From Alphaproteobacteria bacterium (GTDB taxonomy: Bacteria; Bacteroidota; Bacteroidia; Bacteroidales; FEN-979): a stretch of DNA of 64,000 bases. Positions 9,061-17,527 of this stretch are shown in pieces. Numbering within the stretch: the stretch's first letter is position 1; every line of letters starts with the position of its first letter. The position numbers were made by a program, and so were the translations under genes. Where the stretch lies: positions 1 to 64,000 of the forward strand of contig SACF01000022.1 of assembly GCA_009928665.1 (NCBI GenBank). Direction: 5' to 3'. The notes beneath the pieces are model-generated. The model had not been told where the DNA came from and made no database searches. It saw only the letters and a program-made list of their open reading frames with translations.

Positions 9061-10986
9061 TTAGCAGGTCCATAAATACAAGAAAATTAATACCAGGAAC
9101 ACGGTGCCCGAGACGAATACCAGGGCATATTGCTGGAGCTGTCCCGACTGCAGCTTTTTAATCCGTTCCGAAGCCTCATTGGTCACGTAAGCCAACCCGT
9201 TCATGGTTCCGTCGACAATATGGCGGTCGAACCAGGCGATGGGGCGGGAAATATAATTAAAGATGATTTTTTTGGTAATGAACAGATAGAGTTCATCGAC
9301 ATAGAATTTGTGATAAGCAGCCTGTGCAAATCCGCCCAGGGCTTTGAAAATCTGATCGGGGATGCTGGTCTCTTTACGGTAGAACAGCGTTGCCACAATG
9401 ATCCCGAGGAGCCCCACCAAAACAGCCGGGATCGCGATTCCCATTTCGACATGAGAAGCAAACGGGATGCGGTCGGATGAAACAAAGTGTGAAAAAGGAA
9501 TCAGACCGGCAAGCAGGGCGCCCAGGGCAAGAAACATCAGCGGGATGGTCATTGTTTTTGGCGCTTCATGCGGTTTGTGATGATATTCCTGGTTTTTGCC
9601 CCAGAAGATGGAGTAGTATAACCGGAACATGTAGAAAGCAGTCAGTCCTGAAACGATCATTTCGACCCAGTAAAGCAACAGGCTTTTTTCATGACCCGCA
9701 GCAAGAATCTCATCTTTACTGAAGAATCCCGACAGCGGGGGTATCCCGGCAATGGCCAGACAGGCAACCAGGAAGGTGGCATGGGTAATGGGCAGATTTT
9801 TCCGCAACCCTCCCATATCATACATATAATTACTGTGCACTGCATGAATAATGGCGCCGGCAGCAAGGAAGAGCAACGCTTTAAAGAAGGCATGTGTGAA
9901 CAGGTGGAACATGGAGGCCATATAACCCAACCCTTCGTGCCCACCATAACCTGAAACTCCCAGGGCAAACATCATCATTCCAATCTGCGACATCGTTGAA
10001 TAGGCCAGCACCCTTTTGATGTCGAACTGGGTACAGGCTATTATCGCGGCAAAGATGGAACTGAAAGCCCCCACATACATAACCACATCCAATGCAGCAG
10101 GCGCAGAAAACACGTAGATCGGGAAGAGGCGGGCTACCAGGTAAACACCGGCAACCACCATCGTGGCAGCATGGATCAAAGCAGAAACCGGGGTTGGGCC
10201 CTCCATGGCGTCGGGCAGCCAGATGTGTAGCGGGAACATAGCTGATTTTCCTGCCCCTCCCATGAATACAAAGATCATCGACCAGGTCATGGTGGAAAGA
10301 CCGAGGAACCAAATCCCCTGTCCTGAAGTGAATGCCGGACTGTTCGGACCCGTCAGGGTGATGAAGTCAAAGGTACCGGTTATATACGATAGCATCAGGA
10401 TCCCGATCAGGAATCCGAGATCGGCAAAACGGGTGACAATAAATGCTTTCTTTGATGCAGCTACTGCCGTGTCGCGGGTATAATAAAAGCCAATTAGCAA
10501 ATAGGAAGAGACCCCAACCAGTTCCCAGAAAATGTACATCTGGAATATATTGGTAGCCACTACAAGCCCCAGCATGGAGAAACTAAAAAGAGAGAGAAAA
10601 GCAAAGAACCTCATGAATCCTTTTTCACCATGCAAATATCCGATTGAATAAACATGTGCCATGAAAGACACAGTCGTGACTACGAGTAACATCATCACGG
10701 CAATGGGGTCCAGCAAAACACCCATGTCGATATGAAGTTTGTCGGTAAGGGTGAGCCAGCGCATATTCACGGCCATGAAGGTCTGGAAAGAACCATCAGC
10801 CGCCCGTTCTAATACGAAGAAATATTTGTAGGCTGTTATCAGTGAAAGAACCCAGATAACAAACAGCCCGGTCGTACCGGCAATGCCTGAAACGATGGGT
10901 TTGAACCGGTTCCCGAACAGTCCGATCACCACAAAGAGAATCAGCGGTATAAGTAGGATCCAGGCGGTGTAACTGAAATCGATCAT
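9061..10986 (-). CDS. nuoL: NADH-quinone oxidoreductase subunit L
   Basis: A 641-residue antiporter-like subunit. Visible hallmarks are IFWELVGVSSYLLIGFYYTRD, MFPLHIWLPDAMEGPTPVSA, ALIHAATMVVAGVYLVAR and the second-channel region SMFHLFTHAFFKALLFLAAG. The C-terminal part (about 540-641) holds the lateral helix and terminal membrane anchor typical of NuoL. Length matches the family (about 610-650 residues). Confidence 0.95.
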   Translation of the reverse strand: MIDFSYTAWILLIPLILFVVIGLFGNRFKPIVSGIAGTTGLFVIWVLSLITAYKYFFVLERAADGSFQTFMAVNMRWLTLTDKLHIDMGVLLDPIAVMMLLVVTTVSFMAHVYSIGYLHGEKGFMRFFAFLSLFSFSMLGLVVATNIFQMYIFWELVGVSSYLLIGFYYTRDTAVAASKKAFIVTRFADLGFLIGILMLSYITGTFDFITLTGPNSPAFTSGQGIWFLGLSTMTWSMIFVFMGGAGKSAMFPLHIWLPDAMEGPTPVSALIHAATMVVAGVYLVARLFPIYVFSAPAALDVVMYVGAFSSIFAAIIACTQFDIKRVLAYSTMSQIGMMMFALGVSGYGGHEGLGYMASMFHLFTHAFFKALLFLAAGAIIHAVHSNYMYDMGGLRKNLPITHATFLVACLAIAGIPPLSGFFSKDEILAAGHEKSLLLYWVEMIVSGLTAFYMFRLYYSIFWGKNQEYHHKPHEAPKTMTIPLMFLALGALLAGLIPFSHFVSSDRIPFASHVEMGIAIPAVLVGLLGIIVATLFYRKETSIPDQIFKALGGFAQAAYHKFYVDELYLFITKKIIFNYISRPIAWFDRHIVDGTMNGLAYVTNEASERIKKLQSGQLQQYALVFVSGTVFLVLIFLYLWTC

Positions 10987-11058
10987 ATTGGTTTGATTTT
11001 ACAGAGTTATGCTACTTGATGCAGTTAGTATCTTATTGTTATCATTCTACTATGCAAG

Positions 11059-11149
11059 TGATTAGCGATTAGTAATTAGCGATTAGGGGGATGAGATCAA
11101 TTTACTGGTATTACTTTATTCGCTATTCGCTAATCCCTATTCCCTAATA
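11059..11149. repeat. ATTAGCGATTAG direct and inverted short repeats between nuoK and nuoL
   Basis: ATTAGCGATTAG occurs twice (11061-11072 and 11076-11087). The complementary unit appears downstream as CGCTATTCGCTAATCCCTATTCCCTAAT (about 11121-11148). The arms could form a long imperfect hairpin in the 157-base spacer. The right arm runs into the last codons of nuoK. No gene is present. The function is unknown; mRNA processing within the operon is one possibility. Confidence 0.5.
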
Positions 11150-11461
11150 CTTCATTTCATTCATCTTTTCCACATCAATGTTAACCAGACGACGGTAAAT
11201 GTTAATGATAATGGCTATGGCAACGGATGCTTCTGCAGCGGCAACTGCGATTACAAAAACGGAGAAAAACATCCCCTCCAGGTGATCTGGATAAAGGATC
11301 TTGTTAAATGCCACAAAATTGATGTTGACCGAATTGAGCACCAGTTCGAGTGACATCAACAGGGTGATCAGGTTTTTCCGGACCAGAAATCCATAGATCC
11401 CGATAAAGAACATAATGGTACCTGTAATCAGAAACCAATGCAATGGAACGCCTTCAAACAT
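11144..11461 (-). CDS. nuoK: NADH-quinone oxidoreductase subunit K
   Basis: A 105-residue three-helix subunit. It carries the family core LITLLMSLELVLNSVNINFV with the conserved membrane Glu, followed by a second conserved Glu in VAAAEASVAIAI. Length fits NuoK (about 100 residues). It belongs to the proton-relay centre of the membrane arm. Confidence 0.95.
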   Translation of the reverse strand: MFEGVPLHWFLITGTIMFFIGIYGFLVRKNLITLLMSLELVLNSVNINFVAFNKILYPDHLEGMFFSVFVIAVAAAEASVAIAIIINIYRRLVNIDVEKMNEMKY

Positions 11462-11513
11462 ATTTTAACTTTTTCTTATTTGTCAATCGTCAATTGTTAA
11501 ATCATAAATTCGA

Positions 11514-12026
11514 TCAGTCCTTCCGTTTCTTTGCCAGTATGATGGCCCCTACCATAGCTGCGAGCAGCAGGATGCTGATTACCTCAAACGGCAATGCATA
11601 ACCGAATTTTTCCGTGCTGATGAGGCTTCGGGCAATTTCGCGGATGTTGGTTCGGTCACCATTGGCCACGATCTCTTGGGGGAAGTTATACTGTAAAATG
11701 GTTATGATCGTGATCACCGCACCAAAAGCGGTAGCCAGAAATGCGGGAATCACTTTTTTCCAGGAGGGAGCATCCAGTTTTTCTGCGATGTGGCTGGTAA
11801 GGAGAATGGAGAAAATGATCAGCACCACGATACCTCCGGCATAAAGTGTAAGCTGAATGGCGGCAAGGAAGTTGAACCGCAACAGGAAATACATGCCCCC
11901 GGTTGCCACCAACACGAAAAGCAGGAAGGTGGCAGCCCGCAGGATTCTGCGGCTGGTGACCGTAAGAATCGAGAAGATGATGATGATTGCCGCGAATAAC
12001 GCGAACATGAACTGGTTGATTGTCAT
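11514..12026 (-). CDS. nuoJ: NADH-quinone oxidoreductase subunit J
   Basis: A 170-residue five-helix membrane subunit. The conserved region around helix 3 appears as AIQLTLYAGGIVVLIIFSIL, a NuoJ signature. The last helix ends in AMVGAIILAKKRKD, the usual C-terminus. The start codon overlaps the nuoI stop in an ATGA junction (12023-12026), indicating translational coupling. Confidence 0.95.
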   Translation of the reverse strand: MTINQFMFALFAAIIIIFSILTVTSRRILRAATFLLFVLVATGGMYFLLRFNFLAAIQLTLYAGGIVVLIIFSILLTSHIAEKLDAPSWKKVIPAFLATAFGAVITIITILQYNFPQEIVANGDRTNIREIARSLISTEKFGYALPFEVISILLLAAMVGAIILAKKRKD

Positions 12027-12505
12027 TCTGCAATATCTTTAATGATGGATGATCCGGGTTGATTTAATATTTTGGTCAGTTTCGAACGGTCGAATACCGC
12101 ATGCTCAAATTCCTGTCCCCATGCCAGGGCATTTGACGGACACGATTTGATGCATAATCCGCAGAACGTGCACATCGAAAGATGGTAGATGTGTTTGTCG
12201 ATGATCCGTTTCTTTTTCCCGTCGGGCATGTCAGCTTTGGCCTGAATGATCTCGATGGATCCGTTGGGACAGGCGGTCTCGCAGATTCCGCATCCGGTGC
12301 AGCGATGTTCATTGTTTTCATTGTGGGGCATGATGACCTCACCCTTGAACCGGTCGTACATCTTAAGGGACTTCCGGTTTTCAGGATACTGCTGGGTGAC
12401 GATGGCCCCCGGGCTGAAAAAGTATTTTCCGGTTACTTTCATCCCTGTCAGGAGTGATTTCACTGCATGGAAAATATCGGTAAAGTACGTGAAAAAGCTA
12501 TTCAT
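12023..12505 (-). CDS. nuoI: NADH-quinone oxidoreductase subunit I (2x[4Fe-4S])
   Basis: A 160-residue ferredoxin-like subunit. Two [4Fe-4S] motifs are plain: CTGCGICETACP and CTFCGLCIKSCP. They correspond to clusters N6a and N6b, which pass electrons towards NuoB. The N-terminal helix (FFTYFTDIFHAVKSLLTGMKVT) binds the membrane arm. It lies 6 bases after nuoH and overlaps nuoJ by 4 bases. Confidence 0.95.
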   Translation of the reverse strand: MNSFFTYFTDIFHAVKSLLTGMKVTGKYFFSPGAIVTQQYPENRKSLKMYDRFKGEVIMPHNENNEHRCTGCGICETACPNGSIEIIQAKADMPDGKKKRIIDKHIYHLSMCTFCGLCIKSCPSNALAWGQEFEHAVFDRSKLTKILNQPGSSIIKDIAE

Positions 12506-12511
12506 AGTTTT

Positions 12512-13600
12512 CTAAAAATGCCAACCCATTAATACGACAAATGCCATGATAAGTATGTTGACCAGGTTGATGGGCAACAGATATTTCCATTCCAGTGTAA
12601 GCAACTGGTCAATCCTCAGTCGTGGAAATGTCCATTTGAACCACATCATCAGCCAGATCACGAAAAAGGTCTTTCCGATATACCAGATAAATGGCGGGAT
12701 AAAATCCATGATATGGTTGAATCCTTCCCATCCGCCGATATGAAAAGGCATCCACCCTCCCAGGAAAACCGTTGCGGCGATCGAGGCGACAATGAACATA
12801 TTCATGTACTCGGCAAGGAAGAAGAAGGCAAACTTAATCCCGGAATACTCGGTATGGAATCCGGCAGTAAGTTCCGATTCCGCTTCAGCCAGGTCAAACG
12901 GACCGCGGTTGGTTTCGGCCGTACTGGCAATCAGGAAGATCACGAAGGCGATAAATGCCGGAATGTGCCCCTTGAAGATAAACCATCCTGTTTCCTGCCC
13001 TTCCACAATAGCCGAGAATTGCATGGTGCCGGCAAGCACAATGATGGTAAGCAGCGATAAACCGACCGACAATTCATAGCTGACGATCTGGGCGCCCGAC
13101 CGCATGGCCCCAATGAGGGAATACTTGTTGTTGCTCGACCAGCCGGCCAGCAGAACCCCGATAACTCCGAGTGATGAAACCGCTATGACGTACAGCACAC
13201 CAATGTCGAAATCGATGGCATGCAGTCCTTTGGCAAAAGGTATTGCGGCAATGGCCATGAAGGAGGCACAGATCACAATAAAGGGTGCGATATTAAAAAG
13301 CAGCTTGTCGGCGTTTTTGATATATACCAGCTCCTTAAGCAACAATTTGATCAGGTCGGCGATAGTCTGGAAAAAACCATAGGGGCCGACACGGTTCGGG
13401 CCGACACGGTTTTGCATAAAAGCGCATACCTTTCGTTCGGCATATACCAGGAAAAGACCAATCAGCGCGTAGAAAAGCAGCACAAGCAATCCGATCACCA
13501 CCATTTCGATCGTCACGGCCCAAAAAGCGGGCATGTTGTCGTACAGCAGCTTGTCGAACCATTGTGTGAATGACGTTAAGTCGTAAATGCTAAAATTCAT
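12512..13600 (-). CDS. nuoH: NADH-quinone oxidoreductase subunit H
   Basis: A 362-residue subunit with about eight membrane helices that forms the quinone chamber with NuoB and NuoD. Signatures are [19 protein letters not shown] and the acidic loop [20 protein letters not shown] followed by EYSG. Both are invariant in NuoH. In most complete nuo operons nuoE, nuoF and nuoG stand between nuoD and nuoH; here nuoD is followed directly by nuoH (12 bases). Confidence 0.95.
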   Translation of the reverse strand: MNFSIYDLTSFTQWFDKLLYDNMPAFWAVTIEMVVIGLLVLLFYALIGLFLVYAERKVCAFMQNRVGPNRVGPYGFFQTIADLIKLLLKELVYIKNADKLLFNIAPFIVICASFMAIAAIPFAKGLHAIDFDIGVLYVIAVSSLGVIGVLLAGWSSNNKYSLIGAMRSGAQIVSYELSVGLSLLTIIVLAGTMQFSAIVEGQETGWFIFKGHIPAFIAFVIFLIASTAETNRGPFDLAEAESELTAGFHTEYSGIKFAFFFLAEYMNMFIVASIAATVFLGGWMPFHIGGWEGFNHIMDFIPPFIWYIGKTFFVIWLMMWFKWTFPRLRIDQLLTLEWKYLLPINLVNILIMAFVVLMGWHF

Positions 13601-13612
13601 AGCCGTTTCGTA

Positions 13613-14740
13613 TTATCTGTCAATATCGGGAATAACATAATCGAGGGAACCGCCAATAGCCACCAGGTCGGCTATTTTGCATTTGCGGCTGATATGGTCC
13701 AATGCGCTAAGGTTGGAGAAGTTCGGTGAGCGGAACTTCATGCGGTACGGCGATTTGTTACCGTCGCTGATAACATAGACTCCTAATTCGCCGCGGGCTG
13801 CCTCGACGCGCTGATAATACTCACCTGCAGGAAGTTTCAGCACGGCTTTCATCTTCGCGGTATGGTCACCTGCAGGAATGTTGTCGATCAGTTGTTCGAT
13901 GATTTTCATCGATTCGCGCATCTCATGCATTCTCACCATGTAACGGGAAAAGGTATCACCTTCGGTCCGTAGTATCTCTTTGAACTCGATTTTATCGTAC
14001 ATGCCATAGGGATGGTGTTTGCGAACATCGCATGAAAATCCCGAGCCGCGTCCTGAAGGGCCGGTAACTCCGTAACTGATGGCATCCTCCTTCGTAAGTA
14101 CGCCGACACCTTTGGTACGTTCCTGCATGATGATGTTTCCGGTAAGGATTTCATCATAATCTTTTATCTTTTTTCTGAAGTATTTGATGAAATCCTTGAC
14201 ATTTTTCTGGAAGTTGGGATGAATGTCGCCCATGAGTCCACCCGGAGTGTAATAGCTGTGCAGAAGTCGCGATCCGAATGATTCTTCGAAAATATCGAGG
14301 ATTTTTTCACGGTCACGGAGACCATAAAAGAAACAGGTCAGTCCGCCCATATCCATACCGAAGGAGCACCACCAGAGTTGGTGCGAAGCAATACGGTTCA
14401 ATTCGTCGATGATGGTACGAATGTACTTCACCCGTTCGGGAACCTCTACTTCGAGCGCCTTTTCAACAAGCAGGCAAACGGCGTGGTTATTGATGTGAGC
14501 GGAAAGGTAATCCATCCGGTCGGTGAGGTGAATGATTTGGGGATAGGTATCCTTTTCGCACATTTTTTCGATACCCCTGTGAATATAACCACAATGGGGT
14601 TTAAGGCTGTTGACGATCTCTCCCTGGAGGGAAACGACCAGCCTGAGCACCCCGTGGGTCGAAGGGTGCTGGGGACCCATATTAATATGGTATTCTTCTT
14701 CCTCTATATTTTTAACAGGCAGGTTGATGACTTCTTTCAT
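13613..14740 (-). CDS. nuoD: NADH-quinone oxidoreductase subunit D
   Basis: A 375-residue 49-kDa-type subunit. The quinone-site loop is visible as INMGPQHPSTHGVLRL, and the protein ends in the typical VIPDIDR. It is a separate protein from NuoC, unlike the NuoCD fusions of some Bacteroidales. It starts 3 bases after nuoC, implying coupling. Confidence 0.95.
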   Translation of the reverse strand: MKEVINLPVKNIEEEEYHINMGPQHPSTHGVLRLVVSLQGEIVNSLKPHCGYIHRGIEKMCEKDTYPQIIHLTDRMDYLSAHINNHAVCLLVEKALEVEVPERVKYIRTIIDELNRIASHQLWWCSFGMDMGGLTCFFYGLRDREKILDIFEESFGSRLLHSYYTPGGLMGDIHPNFQKNVKDFIKYFRKKIKDYDEILTGNIIMQERTKGVGVLTKEDAISYGVTGPSGRGSGFSCDVRKHHPYGMYDKIEFKEILRTEGDTFSRYMVRMHEMRESMKIIEQLIDNIPAGDHTAKMKAVLKLPAGEYYQRVEAARGELGVYVISDGNKSPYRMKFRSPNFSNLSALDHISRKCKIADLVAIGGSLDYVIPDIDR

Positions 14741-14743
14741 ACC

Positions 14744-15202
14744 TTAGAGTTCTACGATGTTAACTTCATCCACATAATCTTTACGCAGCGGGTGCCCTTT
14801 CCAGTCCTCTTCAAGGAAAAGCCTTCGCAGGTCGGGGTGGTTTGTGAATTTCACACCCAGCAGATCATACACCTCGCGTTCATGAAATTCAGCGGTTCTC
14901 CAGATGTCGCATACTGTGTCGACCGATCCGTTGTCGCGGTCGGCCGTCCGAACCTTCAGCACCAGCTGATGTTTGTGAATGGTGGATTCGAGGTGATATA
15001 CCACCTCAAGATATTTGACCATGTCGACGCCGGTCAGGCAGAACAGGTAGTCAAACGCAAGGTCCGCTTCCTGTTTCAGTTTAAGGGCAAGATCATGCAG
15101 TTTCTCGGGCGGAATGACGAAGGTGAGGAATTGTTTGTTTTCCTGATATTCAGCGTCCGGAACAAGGCTCAGAATCCGATCCTTCAGGGTTGCATTATCC
15201 AT
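14744..15202 (-). CDS. nuoC: NADH-quinone oxidoreductase subunit C
   Basis: A 152-residue 30-kDa-type subunit with the family signature RTAEFHEREVYDLLGVKFTN followed by HPDLRRLFLEEDWKGHPLRKDY. It forms part of the hydrophilic connecting module with NuoB, NuoD and NuoI. Confidence 0.95.
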   Translation of the reverse strand: MDNATLKDRILSLVPDAEYQENKQFLTFVIPPEKLHDLALKLKQEADLAFDYLFCLTGVDMVKYLEVVYHLESTIHKHQLVLKVRTADRDNGSVDTVCDIWRTAEFHEREVYDLLGVKFTNHPDLRRLFLEEDWKGHPLRKDYVDEVNIVEL

Positions 15203-15215
15203 TTTGGGAATATTT

Positions 15216-15767
15216 CTATTTTAAATTTTCCGTTTTTCTGGGATTGGCTATACTTTCCAGTTTGATCTTCCGCTGGAGCTGCATCACGCCATATAAAAGG
15301 GCTTCGGGTCTCGGCGGGCAGCCCGGAACATAAACATCGACCGGGATCACATGATCGACGCCCCTTACCACATGATAGGTATTATAAAAAAATGGGCCTC
15401 CTGATACTGCACAGGCGCCCATCGCAATGACGTATTTGGGATCCGACATCTGGTCGTAAAGCCTTTTGAGAACCGGCGCCATCTTGTTGACGATGGTTCC
15501 GGCAACCACGATCACATCGGCCTGGCGGGGACTGGCCCGGTAAACTTCGATTCCGAACCGGGCAAAATCGTGCCTCGAAGCCCCGGTAGCCATCATCTCG
15601 ATACCGCAACAGCTTGTGGCAAAAGTGAGTGGCCAGATAGAATTGGAACGGCCCCAGTTGATTACGGCATCAATGGTTGTGAGCAATACGTTTCCTCCGG
15701 TCTGTTTGAACAGGTCAAGGGTTTCATTATCGCGGAAATCCGCTTCTTTCATATTTTTTATTCCCAT
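15216..15767 (-). CDS. nuoB: NADH-quinone oxidoreductase subunit B
   Basis: A 183-residue 20-kDa-type subunit binding cluster N2. Ligands are seen in [25 protein letters not shown] and [18 protein letters not shown] chose the ATG whose complement is 15765-15767 because AAGGAG lies about 7 bases upstream and the protein then starts [11 protein letters not shown]; it overlaps nuoA by 10 bases. The alternative ATG (complement of 15750-15752) has no comparable site. The longer upstream extension of this reading frame is only the shifted nuoA sequence. Confidence 0.93.
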   Translation of the reverse strand: MGIKNMKEADFRDNETLDLFKQTGGNVLLTTIDAVINWGRSNSIWPLTFATSCCGIEMMATGASRHDFARFGIEVYRASPRQADVIVVAGTIVNKMAPVLKRLYDQMSDPKYVIAMGACAVSGGPFFYNTYHVVRGVDHVIPVDVYVPGCPPRPEALLYGVMQLQRKIKLESIANPRKTENLK

Positions 15768-16108
15768 TTCAGCGCTCCTTTCTTCCAGGCGTATAATAAA
15801 CCAAGCCCAAGTACGAAAAAGAAGATGATGATTTCCACAAAGGCCACCATTCCCAATTCCTTCATCATGACAGCCCAAGGGAAGATGAAAACACTTTCCA
15901 CATCGAACACCAGAAAGATGATGGCAAAAAGGTAATATCCCACATTGAACTGAAGCCAGGTAAGACCTTCGGTGGGGATGCCGCATTCGTAAGGTTCTGC
16001 TTTTTGCGGATTGGTGGAGGTCGGAGCTACATAGTGGGCAAAGACCAGGGCAAAGCCAACCAGGAATGCGCCGACAATAAAGAATAAAATCAGGCTTTCA
16101 GCACTCAT
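15758..16108 (-). CDS. nuoA: NADH-quinone oxidoreductase subunit A
   Basis: A 116-residue three-helix subunit. The signature [20 protein letters not shown] followed by [16 protein letters not shown] is diagnostic. It is the first gene of the 11-gene nuo operon. A candidate -7 element lies 26-33 bases upstream. Confidence 0.95.
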   Translation of the reverse strand: MSAESLILFFIVGAFLVGFALVFAHYVAPTSTNPQKAEPYECGIPTEGLTWLQFNVGYYLFAIIFLVFDVESVFIFPWAVMMKELGMVAFVEIIIFFFVLGLGLLYAWKKGALKWE

Positions 16109-16133
16109 AGTGAATGATTTAACAGGAAGGCGG

Positions 16134-16141
16134 CAAAGTTA
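16134..16141 (-). promoter_or_regulatory. Candidate -7 element for the nuo operon
   Basis: TAACTTTG on the minus strand fits TAnnTTTG and is placed about 26 bases before the nuoA ATG. The expected upstream element reads only TTAG (complement of 16161-16164) at 19-base spacing, so the -33 half is weak. Confidence 0.55.
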
Positions 16142-16256
16142 AAAATTAAAATGAAATAACCTAACCTGATATATAGACAAACACATATATTTGAATTCTA
16201 TCCAAATAATAATAAAATACTTACAACCGGCACATGTAAATATATCATAGATATTG

Positions 16257-16270
16257 TTGATTTATATCAA
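16257..16270. promoter_or_regulatory. Perfect FNR/CRP-type palindrome TTGAT-N4-ATCAA
   Basis: TTGATTTATATCAA is a perfect match to the FNR half-site arrangement TTGAT-N4-ATCAA. It lies about 150 bases upstream of nuoA and about 135 bases from the inferred transcription start. This is far for classical activation but possible for repression, looping or a second promoter. It would fit oxygen-responsive control of complex I (inference). Confidence 0.5.
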
Positions 16271-16454
16271 CCAATATGACTAAATCCATGTAATGTTAAA
16301 AAGATTCGGAAATTAGGCGGCAACCAGCGATCGCTGACGACCCGTCAACCGCGGGGCTTTGGAACCCACACCGCAACAGCAGAAAGTATCAGTCAGGAGG
16401 TTCCTGATGCTGCCCGGGTCTCGCTGACCCCCGGGTGTTTATCCGGGTGCCTGC

Positions 16455-17396
16455 TCATTCCTTCTGCCCGGCCCAGATCAGATGGCCTGCAGTATGGTCA
16501 TAGGCCATTTCATGGAGGGTAATCGTATGTGTGCTTCCGTTGTAGCTCAACCGGAGCCATCCAAACATGGTCTTTCCGTTAATCAGGATCTTAAAACCGT
16601 AGTAACCGCCTGCCCGGAGATTGTCGAGATTGCACGGGAATGCCATCCAGTAGCGTCTGACCGTAACGCCACGTTCTGCATATATCAGCGATTCCGAGAT
16701 CCCGGCTCCTTCATTCAGAACAATAGCGCAGTCTTCGGTGTTGTTATTGATGACCGCTACCGAATCACCTGCGCGGATTGAATAGATGGCCGAATAATAC
16801 TGGAAATTATAGCAGGGGTTGCTTGCGCTGTGAAATTCATACCACTGCCTGATGAAGATCCTGAACTCAGGAGTGCCGTCCTGGTCTAAATCCAGGTAAT
16901 AACTTGCAGCGGAATCGATAGGCACTGGCTGATAACAATCATATTGCAGCGTGGGAGGGTTCATATACCTCACCGATGTGATCCCGATGGGGGGATCATA
17001 AAGGGTATATTCAATGGAATCGGGCAGGATCCTGACAAAAGAAACCGTGTCACCGTAAGCCGTGCCCGCGGAATTAGTGGCATAGGCCCTCACATAATAG
17101 GGAACCGCGGCGTTCAGCCCGGTCAACTGGCTGGTGAAGGTTCCCAAACCCTCCCCGTCTGATGTTTTATCATCACCGGTGGTCGGATCCTGCCGGGTGC
17201 TCCAGCAAATCCCCCGGGCGGTAACGGGGGCGCCACCGTCATCGCTGACGAATCCGCTGACCAGCGCGGTGGTTTGTGTGACCTGACTCACTTCGCCGGT
17301 CGTTACCGATGGAATGGCCTTGTTTTCTTTCTTTTTACACCCCATAAGGGTGAGGATCATCAATCCTGCAATAATCCAACTCAAACCGTTGCTCAT
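16455..17396 (-). CDS. Fibronectin-like lipoprotein
   Basis: A 313-residue lipoprotein: hydrophobic signal and lipobox TLMGC with Cys20, followed by KKKEN. Residues about 32-120 form a fibronectin type III-like domain with the Bacteroidetes-typical pattern TTGEVSQVTQTTALVSGFVS, GICWSTRQDPT and YYVRAYATNSAGTAYG. The C-terminal 190 residues are beta-rich and unrecognised, ending with GWLRLSYNG and AYDHTAGHLIWAGQKE. It probably lies on the cell surface or in the periplasm. It stands alone between nuoA and gldA. Confidence 0.8.
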   Translation of the reverse strand: MSNGLSWIIAGLMILTLMGCKKKENKAIPSVTTGEVSQVTQTTALVSGFVSDDGGAPVTARGICWSTRQDPTTGDDKTSDGEGLGTFTSQLTGLNAAVPYYVRAYATNSAGTAYGDTVSFVRILPDSIEYTLYDPPIGITSVRYMNPPTLQYDCYQPVPIDSAASYYLDLDQDGTPEFRIFIRQWYEFHSASNPCYNFQYYSAIYSIRAGDSVAVINNNTEDCAIVLNEGAGISESLIYAERGVTVRRYWMAFPCNLDNLRAGGYYGFKILINGKTMFGWLRLSYNGSTHTITLHEMAYDHTAGHLIWAGQKE

Positions 17397-17465
17397 CCTG
17401 TGATAAAATATCGGATTAATGGTATTTGTATGTCAAAGATAGTTCATTTAAAGTGGGATCGTGTC

Positions 17466-17500
17466 TTTGATTTCATATTTTCCGGAAATATTTAATTTTG
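17466..17500 (+). promoter_or_regulatory. Candidate promoter for the glycerol dehydrogenase gene
   Basis: TAATTTTG at 17493-17500 fits TAnnTTTG and lies 27 bases before the ATG. A TTTG at 17466-17469 is 23 bases upstream, slightly more than the usual 19-21. Confidence 0.5.
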
Positions 17501-17527
17501 GTCAGCCTTCTTATCAAACAAAAAAAC

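Larger units (their letters stand above)
16109..16454. other. Intergenic region upstream of nuoA (346 bases, no gene)
   Basis: No credible reading frame is present. The nuoA-proximal half is AT-rich and contains a candidate promoter (16134-16141) and an FNR/CRP-type palindrome (16257-16270). The distal half (16340-16440) is GC-rich and structured: CAGGA-GGT-TCCTG at 16394-16406 and a GGGTC/GACCC hairpin within 16413-16435. The latter could end transcription of the lipoprotein gene that stops at 16455, although no long T-run follows. Confidence 0.5.

Noticed and set aside
11059..11149. Possible CRISPR-like array
   Set aside because: Units are only about 12 bases, with no regular spacers and no cas genes in the window.
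14378..15265. A 295-residue plus-strand frame across nuoD, nuoC and the end of nuoB
   Set aside because: It runs antisense through strongly conserved complex I genes and shows no domain of its own.
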